Positions 44,502 to 53,844 of a stretch of DNA of 64,000 nucleotides are shown here, one piece after another. This DNA is from Puccinellia tenuiflora. Taxonomy: Eukaryota; Streptophyta; Magnoliopsida; Poales; Poaceae. Positions within the stretch are counted from its first letter, which is position 1. Each line of letters starts with the position of its first letter. The notes under the pieces were generated by a model, which did not search any database, was not told the DNA's origin, and was given only the letters and a program-made list of their open reading frames with translations. The position numbers were made by a program, and so were the translations under genes. The stretch spans positions 5,413,066 through 5,477,065 of the forward strand of contig QRDG01000473.1 of the NCBI GenBank assembly GCA_012064385.1. The letters run 5' to 3'.

Positions 44502-46350
44502 GAGCAAGTCTAACAGACCCCCTAAAAGACCCAACCCCGTAAAATAACCGCCGAAATACGGGGTAGGGCTCTACCCGGCCGTCTAGCAGACCCCGTAAAT
44601 CAGGCCCCCCGTATCGATTTTTTTCAGTTTCGCTACGGGGTGGCTCCTCGCCCCCTACTTGTGCGGGGTGGGAGGGGGAATACAGGGCCAACCCACCATT
44701 TTGTTTCATCTAGGGCGGGCGGAAATTTCAGTTTCCCTACCCGTTTTCCCCCGCGTCGCCGCCACAGCCGCTCGCCCGCCGCCGCCGGAAACCTAGGCAT
44801 CCGGCCCCCTCCGCCGCCCGCCGAGCCGCCCCACACTGCGTCGACGGCCGCCGCACCCCCGCCGCACCCCCGCCGGACCTCAGCGCCCCTCGGCGCGCCC
44901 CGCAGCACCCCGCCGCGTTCTTCTCCGCCGCCAAACCCACGGTTAGTACTCCGCCGCATTCTTCTTCGTTTTCACCGGTACAATCGATGAGCTTGGAGGC
45001 TGATCTATGCTTCACGGTGGTAGATGACTTCGGAGGTGAATATGGAGGATTTGGTGGATTCGTCGACCGATTGGTCATCCTCGGGCTCCGATGATTCGGA
45101 CCTCGACGAGCTGCTGAACGACGACGACACGGAGATGATGCTGCTCCTCTTCGGCATGAAAGAAATCGAGGACCGCGCCAAGCTGCTGGATCAGAGAAGA
45201 GGGTCCATGATGGGGCGCATGTGCATCCCGCGGAACCGCGCGCTCGGCCACGAACAGCTAATGCAAGATTATTTTGACGAGGTACCGACCTATCCTCTCC
45301 GCCTCTTCTGTAGAAGGTATTGAATGAGTAGGAGTTTGTTCACGAAAATCGTCAGAGACTGCGAGGCAAATTGTGATTATTTCAAGCAACGGAGGAACTA
45401 TGCCCACATCATGGGATTTAGCTCATTCCAGAAAATATCAGCTGCCATGAGGGTGATTGCATATGGTATCCCAGCGGACTATACCGATGAGTACCTTCGC
45501 ATTGGTGCACAACAACCACGGATTCCGTGCGTATATTTGCCAAGATGGTGATCAAGTTGTATGGTGAGACGTATCTCCGAGCTCCAAACGAGCAAGATAC
45601 AAAGAGACTCATGGAGATCAATGAAAAGAGGGGGTGGCCGGGATGCTTGGTAGTCTGGATTGCATGCATTGGACATGGAAAAATTGTCCAAAAGCATGGC
45701 ATGGAATGTATTGTGGAAAAAGCCGTGATCCTACCATTGTTCTTGAAGCTGTGGCGTCGCAAGACTTATGGATTTGGCATGCTTTTTTTTGACTGTCGGG
45801 GACACTCAATGACATCAACATCTTGAATAGATCCCCTTTATTTGCAAGAATAGTTAAGGGTGATGCTCCAACTTGCAACTACAAAGTTATGAACAATGAG
45901 TACACCATGGGGTACTACCTCACAGATGGTATTTACCCTGACTATGCAACTCTTGTGAAGGCCATTAAAGAGAAAAAGGATGTGCCTTTGACAAGAAAAG
46001 AAGCTTGGTTCACCAAAGCTCAAGAGGCAGCCCGCAAGGATATTGAGAGAGCTTTCGGTGTTTTGCAAGCACGGTTTGCCATTGTTCGGGGTCCTGCACG
46101 GTTTTGGGACAAGGAAACTCTTGTTGAAATCATGACATGTTGTGTGATTCTTCACAACATGATCATTGAAGATGAGAGAGAGTTGAACTTGCCATGTTTC
46201 TATGACAATGTGGGCACCCGAGTGCAACCCCAGCGGAACCCTGATCGGCTTGAAGCTTTTCTTGCAGCGCATCGCAGCATTTAAGATGCCCAGACTCATC
46301 ACCAGCTCACCCAAGATCTGATCGATCACCACTGGCAGTTGCATGGCCAA
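44502..46350 (+). mobile_element. PIF/Harbinger element, decayed, left end present
   Basis: The left terminus GAGCAAGTCTAACAGACCCC follows TAA and resembles the terminus of the 25996-28310 element. It includes a GC-rich leader with a donor-like CCACG/GTTAGT at about 44940 and the transposase pseudogene. No right terminus was found, so the 3' end is truncated or eroded. Confidence 0.75.
45024..46350 (+). pseudogene. PIF/Harbinger DDE transposase (HARBI1/ALP1-like), stops and frameshifts
   Basis: Reading order is complete. An acidic N-terminus is followed by LFTKIVRDCEANCDYFKQR, then AYGIPADYTDEYLRIG, VIKLYGETYLRAP, LDCMHWTWKNCPKAW, YTMGYYLTDGIYP and ERAFGVLQARFAIVRGPARF, then ILHNMIIEDE. The catalytic D (LDCMHW), D (LTDGIYP) and E (ERAFGVLQ) are all present. 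Damage: TGA at 45321-45323 where an Arg codon is expected, a one-base loss near 45510, another near 45640, TGA at 45790-45792, and TAA at 46282-46284 before a 22-residue tail. Several of these are C-to-T type changes, consistent with methylated DNA decay. Confidence 0.92.
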
Positions 46351-47092
46351 TGATTTATTACATTCATTCCTATTCTTGTATGTGTGAAACATTTGTTATT
46401 TGTTTGATTGCGGGAACATTTGTTTTTTTTTTATTATTCCATTCGAAAACCCTGCTTTTCATGGCGATGCGGACCATGGTCAGGTACGTGCATGATTTTT
46501 TTCGCATTTTTTTGAAAAGTTTTCAATTTTTTTTTTGCTCCCGAAAAAATCGGGAGCATGTGAGCCCGGGCACCATATTGAATTTCCCCATTTGCTTTGA
46601 CTTGAAAAACCAAAAACTGCAGATCTCATTTCCTTGGTAGAGAAGAAGCAGAATTAGCACAATACAGCCAGCCTGAGAGTGATATCCGATCGATCGGCGC
46701 AAGGGTTAAGCTGCATACCACCCTGACGAACGTGGTTGTAAGATCCGAGCCGAGTAAACGAGATATAGGACGTACGTACGTACTAGGATTAGATACGAAT
46801 CAGACAAGGAAATACTCAGTTACTCCTCCTGCCTGAGGAGGGCGGAATTGCTGCTACAATCGCCCAGGCACTACTGATCCCCTCCTGCATGTTCAGTCGA
46901 CCGACCAACACGTAAATTCCATTGACGTAAGATATGTTTTTACAGTTTTGATGAAGCGACGTCAGGAGGTGGGGCTAAATTCAGAAAAGAGCTCGCTAGT
47001 TCTTCATAGTCTCAACTTTGAGACTTTAGTTTATTGGCGTCAGTAAATTGAGAGGACGGATGGTCTGTTGCGCTCTCTGACGTTGATCGCTG
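46351..47092. other. Intergenic, no gene
   Basis: T-rich homopolymer runs (46420-46540) and unremarkable sequence; no feature supported. Confidence 0.45.
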
Positions 47093-47512
47093 GTGATGCG
47101 CGGCGAGGATGCTAGCTCTCTGTTTTTTGGCGTCCGACGTGCAAAAATAATTTCACACCCCGCCGCTTCTGCCTCTGCCGGCGACCCCGACGCAGAGCCA
47201 GACGGAGGTGGAGCGTCGCAGCGCCAGGATCGCTGCCAGACTGGCGGTGCAGGTCTGAACACCGGGCAGGCGGCCCATGATCTGCTGGTGGCCCGGCGGC
47301 TCGGCTTGCTTCCACCTTCGACCACCTCCCTCTCCGACGAGCTCCTGCAAGCGTATACGGCGCTCTTCCGCGGACCGCTGTCGGAGGAGGCGATCGAGGC
47401 CATTGAAGACCTTGTCTCGGCGGTGAAGAAGCTGCAGAAGGCGAAGAAGATCCTGGCAGTGTTGATCATGCGCCACAGCAATACGTTGTCTTCACTATTA
47501 ATTGATCGCTGA
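47093..47512 (+). other. Open frame with TE-associated helical tail, unassigned
   Basis: The frame from ATG 47093 covers 139 codons. The last 70, containing AHDLLVARRLGLLPPSTTSL and ALFRGPLSEEAIEAIEDLV, look like a structured helical segment. Such LGL-PP...ALQAYxxLF motifs occur in uncharacterised transposon-derived grass proteins. The N-terminal half is low-complexity. I do not recognise a defined domain; it is probably a fragment. Confidence 0.4.
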
Positions 47513-47619
47513 GACGCTGAGAGTCGCGGGCGATCGTGCGCCGCGAAGACGATGGTCTGTTTTTTGCGGTGCGACGGCCGACCAAATTAAGGAAGCGCCG
47601 CCGTGCTTGAGATAGCCAT

Positions 47620-47647
47620 CCCCCCCCCCCCCCCCCCCCCCCCCCCC
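47620..47647 (+). repeat. 28-nt poly-C run
   Basis: Uninterrupted C from 47620 to 47647. Such long C/G homopolymers are rare in plant DNA. Confidence 0.9.
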
Positions 47648-49248
47648 AAACGTATTACGAGTCATTCAGTCATCGGCCGTCCGTCCGACACCACGTGCCA
47701 ACCTGCTGTTCTACGTCCACTTCACGAACCCGACCGGATGCTGCAGAGAAAATGAGATGGTATCTCTCCGACTGCATATATAGCCTCAACGCCAAGTTCA
47801 CGTGACACGCTCCCGTTTCAAAAACAAGTTCAGGTGACACACCATTACTGGCGATCACCATAAGCTACATCTACTCCAACCGTCGTCCCATTTAACACAC
47901 ATTCAGTACGCAGGCCAACTGCAACACCTAAAAAAATCTGGCGTTCGGCTCGACTCAGAACCCCAAGGTATCTGGTTAATATGGCGGAGGGTGTACAATT
48001 ACAATAAGAACCTCAAAAAACAGAAAGAGCAGCATCAAGGCACGGCGGACCCTGCCGCTGCCCGAGACATGGCCACTTGGGGCGGCATGAGATGTCGCAC
48101 TGAGGCTGATGAAAGCTCCTCCGAAGGAGGAAGCAATAACTCGAGCAACACCTCTTGGGTGCAGCGAGTCCAACCCTATGGTTGAAAATAGCGACGGCGA
48201 CAAAAATAATCGTTGCAGGAAGCGCAAACTCCGAAGCCCCCCATCGACATCGCCCTGAACTAGTAGCCGCAAGGTTTCTCCAATCTCCTCCCTCGCCGCC
48301 ACGACCAACCAAGAGGAAGATCCAAGCATCAGCACTGTAGGGCTGGGGATGGAGCCTCTTGTTCAAGGACCCCACTAACCGGGAGTGCCCAGAAGGGTCT
48401 GCGCTGCGCCAGGACACCAGAGAAAAGCATCTCACCACGACCTTCCTGCAACCGGAGCAACGCGGAGAAGAAAGAGGACCCACAGGCCGCACCAGATATG
48501 GTCGGAGAGTTCTAGAGCAATACCCCTAGTAGCCATGTAGCACCAAACCCTAGACCACGTCGCATCAGATATAAGACGTTGCGGTCGATGCCTCTCCTCA
48601 GTCACACTCCCAGACGGCATCGCCGCTGTAGAGAGGAGAGAGAGAAGAAGGGGAAAATGAGAGCCGTCTATCCGTATCTAAAAGGGAAAGAACGAGACTC
48701 AAATCGAAAACCTTCTTGTAGTGTTGTTCTTCATCTTTAGTCTTCTATTGTCTTGAACTTGAACTAATGGCCAAGATAAAAAATATCACTAGAAATTAAT
48801 TTTAAACCAGATAAATATATATATATGTGCAAAATTGGTTTCATATTAGCGCCTTTCTATAAGACATACTCCATTAATCAAATTGTGTAATCTTCATATT
48901 GGAGTATAGAGACCCACTCTCTCACAGAGATGTGGGATGAGGCCTCCTACCTGGCAATCTTATTTTTCTCTAGCAATTAGGATTGCCAACAAGTCAGCAA
49001 CTATATTAAAAAAAACATTGGAGACAAAGGGCCTTCCTGTCTCAAACCTTTTGTAGTCTTGAAATAATGGCTAATTACATTGTTAAGCATTATTCCCACA
49101 CTACCTCCTTGAAAAAACTTTGCAATCCATTCACAACATTGTGGTGCGATTCCTTTCACACGCATGGTTGGCTGCAAGAAGGCTCGTCTTGTGTATCATA
49201 TCCCTTCTCTAAATCTATTTTAAACAACATCACATCTCATATATTCGA
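47648..49248. other. Intergenic, transposon-like debris
   Basis: 48010-48640 is moderately GC-rich with many stops in all frames, and it resembles degraded transposon sequence. 48720-49248 shows nothing specific. Confidence 0.4.
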
Positions 49249-49448
49249 GAAAATTGGACAAACGAGTAACTTTTGGGGTCATTTTTGCACAGACCAGTGA
49301 CTCAAATTTTGTGTTGCACAAACCAGTGAATTACTACTAGAGTCATTGCAACGAATTACTACTACAATTCACTGGTTTGTGCAACAAAAAATTTGAATCG
49401 CTGGTTTGTGCAAAAATGGCACAAAGAGTTACTGGTTTGTGCAATTTC
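49249..49448. mobile_element. Foldback MITE with TTTGTGCA-type arms
   Basis: About 200 bp. The arms of about 90 bp are inverted copies: GACAAACGAGTAACT... on the left pairs with the complement of ...AGTTACTGGTTTGTGC on the right, and the ACAAACCAGTGAATT block is repeated inside each arm. A target duplication is not clear. Confidence 0.7.
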
Positions 49449-50212
49449 CTCCATATCTTCAGATGACGTTCATGAATGGTATCATTGAGAACAATAACCC
49501 GTTCTAAGATATGTCCTCACGGAATGAAATCCAACTGCGTAGGTCTAATAACCGTACGTGAATTTTCATAATGCGATTGGTTCCTCGTTTCATAAATAGT
49601 TTAAATCTTACATTCATAACACATAATCTATTGTACTGGACAACATTTTGGTTTTATTTATCACATATGATTACACAAAATTTCAACTCAAACAAGGGCA
49701 ACTCCAAAATTTGTAGATGGAGAAATACTGACATCAAGTCCACCTTAATGACATTCCAAAAAAAATATACCACTCCGTCAGGAACCCATCTGGTCGTGGA
49801 GCTTTGTTGTGCACCATCTAGGGTATGTGATGGGTAACATCTTCCAAATAGAGAAATTAGTTGGGACCGGTGCCCTAAATAATTTGTTGTAGTATTTAGT
49901 GATATAGACCTTTAAATTATCCTCTCTTGCTACGATTCCGTCATCTTGTTCTAGTATTAAAATATTTTTCTTTCGATAAATACATTAGCAATGAGATGGA
50001 ATATTTTGTGTTATTTCCACCTTTCTAAACATGTTTAACCTTACCTCTTTAAGCACACTTAGTGTCCCCGTCCCTCTTAAGTTCTGCAACATGTTCATTT
50101 GCATCCCTCATGAAATCCCGCTCAGCGGCACATAGAGATGTATTTTCAGAGTTAAGGTCAACTATCCAACTACAACTAGTAACCTTTCTTTCTCATATTT
50201 ATAATTCCCACA
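49449..50212. other. AT-rich intergenic DNA, no gene
   Basis: No exon, TIR pair or LTR recognised. Confidence 0.45.
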
Positions 50213-50900
50213 AATATTTTTTGCCCATCCTTTTAAAAAATTCGAGCGATGCCTAATTTTATTTTTCCCATCGCTCAGCCAGTGTTGACACATTTACCAA
50301 TGTTTCAATTTATACTCTAAAAGTCTATGTAAATGTGCTTACCTATTCATACACTAGAAATCACTATTTCTATATTTATTATTAGACCGTACATTTTTTG
50401 AGATCTCTGGCACGCTATTAATTAAGGATATCAATTAGAATCAACACAAATGCGCACATACACACATACAAATATATACATAAATACTATATGATTTATG
50501 TAATTATAAAAAAATCAAGGTGAACTTTATTACTCCATATGGTTTAAACTTCTCATAACACAATTTTTATTGATAGACATTGCAAATATGTGATGAACGA
50601 TGATATAATTATAATTATCAACTCTCAAATGTGGTTCACTATGGCAACTAATAGATGGAAAACTATACTTGTTAAGATTATAGTCCAATAAAAGTAATTC
50701 ACAATGCCAATGGGTGTCATATAAAAAATCAAAAATAATTATAAAATTTTAGTATAAATATATTAATTTTTATTGGCCTCGGGTCCATACATGGGTCCGT
50801 CTCGGCCCGCGCCAAGTAGATATCTACCACTACCTTGTGGCGGGGTCGCTGACTCTCCCTCGAACCACCAACTAACTCTGCGTCAAACAAAAACATTTAG

Positions 50901-51425
50901 AAGAAGTTGAGAACGAATCAAATTCTGCCAATCGAAGAACTCACTCCCATCAGGCCGGCATCCCCTCTCAAGATTGGCCAAGTGTTCAGTGTCTCATCAC
51001 ATGAAGTTGAGCATATTATCAGGCTGTTAGACGGTGGTTATTCCATGGTGGCCGGTTCTCCCGTAGGTAGAACATTCATGTACTTGGCGGGTGGGCATAT
51101 ATATGACGGGGGCGAAATTCCGATCAATCATTGCGTGGTGGTGATCGGATCAGGAGTTGCAAACTATCCTAGAGAACCAATAGAGGAAAATGAGCACTCT
51201 TGGAAGACATAGCCGGTATACCGTTCCAGTAAACTGCTGGGACCCATAGTTCTCTTACCGTGCAAGGGCTCGTACGGTGGGACCGCTCATGGTGAGCATG
51301 CTCGTGATGGTAGGGATGGGGATTTTTACATATGGGCAGATCAGCTGCAAGCTGGAGAGTGTGGTCTGGGGGTTCCACATGGCCTAGGCGATTTGGGTCC
51401 ACTAGAAGTAGTTGTATTGTACTAG
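50901..51425 (+). pseudogene. Papain-like cysteine protease C-terminal exon, copy 1
   Basis: An acceptor-like AAACATTTAG precedes the frame at 50901. The frame carries VSSHEVEHIIRLLDGG, FMYLAGGHIYDGGEI, then PINHCVVVIGSGVANYP. The latter is the NHxVxxxGxG context of the catalytic His in peptidase C1A enzymes. HSWK follows where the Asn-bearing NSWG box is expected. A TAG at 51210-51212 interrupts the frame, which then continues in phase to DFYIWADQLQAGECGLGVP, the usual C-terminal GxCGL pattern. The catalytic Asn appears replaced and the Cys-bearing part is absent, so this is a non-catalytic fragment. Recognition is by motif order only. Confidence 0.55.
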
Positions 51426-51723
51426 TATTTGTATCGAACTTGCCTCATTTATTCTTCTTCCAACTATTTCTAATGCTCTAGTTGTATTGTACTAGTATTT
51501 TTATCTGTATCAAACTTCGTTTATCGCCTTGATGTTGTAGCTCTAGTCTGAAGCTTGTCACTCGGCTCCCTTGCATGCTTTGTGTGGGAACGGAATGACC
51601 GCCTGTGTGGATTACATGGCATGGAGTATTCAGGTATTGCCTCATGACCTCATCATCATGTGTTAATTTGCTGGCGAATTACCACTAGTCCTAGGAAAAC
51701 AAGACTAGCTGGTAGACTGGTAC

Positions 51724-52005
51724 TAGACTTGGCCATGGGCTAGGCCGGGCCCGAAAAAGCCCGTAGCAGACAACCTAGGCCCAGGCCCGCCAATTGGGCC
51801 TAGATTTTAGGCCCAAGCCCGGCTAATCAGTGAAAATAGAGAAGGGCCTGTGGGCCTTGGGCCGGGTCTCTCGTTAAATCGCCCATATGTGAAGCTCAAG
51901 CCCGGTCCTACAAATCATTTGGGCTCAAAACGCAGGCCCAGGCCCTGAAATTTCAGGGCGGACCTGGGTGGGCCGACCGGGCCGGGCTTCTCATGGCCAG
52001 GACTA
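51724..52005. mobile_element. hAT MITE, copy 2
   Basis: 282 bp, TAGACTTGGCCATGGGC at the left and the complement TAGTCCTGGCCATGAG at the right, flanked by the perfect 8-bp duplication ACTGGTAC (51716-51723 and 52006-52013). Same family as 43687-43978. Confidence 0.92.
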
Positions 52006-52782
52006 ACTGGTACTAACAAAAGTCTGGGACTTGCAATTTTATCTTGTCGGTGGAAGTAAAAACGACCCACGAGCTAGTACTAGCCTACAAGAGGGGAGAG
52101 TATTCCTCATCATCATTATGTGCCTAATCTCCCTAATGCTCAGTTTGGATGTTTGCATTCGGAAGCTTGGCATTGTATTGGGTTGAATACCAATGTCACT
52201 AGATATTGGTATTGACATTGAATGTCAATATTAAGCCTGAATGTCACGGTCCAATGCCATACACATCAAAACAGTGGCATTCGGGATATTCGGGTCTGAA
52301 TGTCACGAATATACAATGCCGAGGTTGAAAGCGAGCATCCAAACGAGGCGCAAAGAAAATGTGTTGCATGCTAATAATATCCAGGAGAAGACTAGCAGGC
52401 CAAGTAATAACAACAGTCGGTGGTCGGCTTTCAATTTTGTTACTCCGAGCTTCTGGAAATAAAACATGAGAAAGATGCTAGTTATGTAGTGACAACAGCA
52501 CACTAGTAATGATGACAAGTAATGACATGAGTTACTCCCTCCCTTGCTATCCCTAGACCGAGCTAGCATGTACAACTAGTACCAATGCACAACTGATCGT
52601 ATTACAACTAGCACTGCTTCCTATAGTCTCCAAGTACTGTAGCAGGTACGATCGTTTTTGCTATCGTACACAATTATCCGTTTGCCATCAGTTCTGTCCA
52701 TGTACTCAGTTTTGCCCCTAGCTTGGAATCGTCCTCAGTTTTGCCCCTAGTATGTGCGCAAGGACTCGTTCCGTCAATTTGC

Positions 52783-52892
52783 GCCATCTCCGTCAGGTCA
52801 GCGTGTTTGACTCGGCCCTTACAGGTGGGACCAGGCGGAGGCCATCTCCGTCAGGTCAGCGTGTTTGACTCGGCCCTTACAGGTGGGACCAG
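52783..52892 (+). repeat. 58-bp tandem duplication near the Mutator left end
   Basis: GCCATCTCCGTCAGGTCAGC starts at 52783 and again at 52841; both units end CTTACAGGTGGGACCAG. Confidence 0.9.
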
Positions 52893-53282
52893 ACGCGTTA
52901 CACAATCAGACCGTTGCTGGCCGATGCTTGTGGGACCCAGTAGATAACCGTTGCTTGTGGGACCCAGCAGTAAGTCGCCGTTGCTGGCCGCGGGTGTGCG
53001 ATAAAATCCCGGCGGAAGGCTCCACCGGATGTCGCAGCGGTGAGCAGCAATCAGCCGAGCGTGCGACGGGGTTGGAGGCGGACACGCGCAGAGGTAGGCG
53101 GCGACCCCTGTTGGTAACTAGGAGCCGGGAGCGGGCGGCCGAGAGGGCAGCGTCGAGATCCCCTTCATCACCGGCGGCGGGAAGATTGCTGTGGAGGGCG
53201 TGGCCGTCTGCTGCAGCTAGAGGGGACGTGTGCGGAGGCGTTGAGATCCCGATTGGCTGCGGGCGGCCGCCAATCGAGCTCC

Positions 53283-53844
53283 ATGTCTTCTTCGAGCTCC
53301 CGCGCCATCTCGCGGATCGAGATTCCGGCGGGCATGGAGATGCCGGTGTTGCTCTGTCCGCGGTGCAGGGGGGAGGTTGTTCGGAAGATTTCGGGGACAC
53401 TGAAGAACCCAAATCGACCGTTCTAGGTGTGCAAGAACAAGGGGGTAAGAATCGGGGCAATTTGACTCTTTTCGTGGTCGGGATCATTGAGCAATACGGT
53501 TGATCTGTTTGGCTTTCATGCAGGTAAAGCATTTCTTCCTTTGGGTCGATGTTCTGGCCGAGAAACTAATGAATGAACTGCTAGAGGAGCACGAGGAATG
53601 GCTTCCCATCCTGCCACAGACGGCAGCGGCCGCAGCGCGAGCTCCGGAAGAGGAGATGCAGGGCGGAGCACACATTGAATCAATAGAGGTAGCTGTTGAG
53701 CTTAGGAGGTTGAACCAGAAGGTTAGGATGCTCGAACAGCAAGCACAAAAACCCATTTGCAATTGGTTTTGCAATTACATTTGGGCATTTGTGGGTATAG
53801 TGATCGCACTCGGTGTTTTTATGAAATTGTATGGAAAGGAATGA
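53283..53844 (+). pseudogene. GRF-type zinc finger / coiled-coil / membrane-anchor protein of the Mutator element
   Basis: ATG 53283 opens MSSSSSRAISRIEIPAG, then MPVLLCPRCRGEVVRKISGT and NPNRPF. This is the CPxC...NPxRxF start of a GRF zinc finger. A TAG at 53424-53426 falls where an aromatic residue is expected; the reading VCKNKG follows, then a frame change to GKNRGN. From about 53518 a third frame gives FFLWVDVLAEKLMNELLEEH, a coiled coil (LRRLNQKVRMLEQQAQK) and a C-terminal hydrophobic segment, FCNYIWAFVGIVIALGVFM, ending at 53844. GRF fingers bind single-stranded nucleic acid in known nucleases and topoisomerases. The role here is unknown. The 3' coding part overlaps the transposase 3' end by about 165 bp on the opposite strand. 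Confidence 0.6.

Larger units (their letters stand above)
50213..52378 (+). repeat. 2166-bp direct duplication, copy 1
   Basis: Matches 57369-59534 at equal length with about 17 substitutions counted by eye (about 0.8 percent) and no net indel. Contains a papain-like protease fragment and a hAT MITE, both shared by copy 2. Confidence 0.95.

Noticed and set aside
48013..48492. 159-codon minus-strand frame
   Set aside because: No recognisable domain, overlapping frames and many nearby stops; more like transposon debris.
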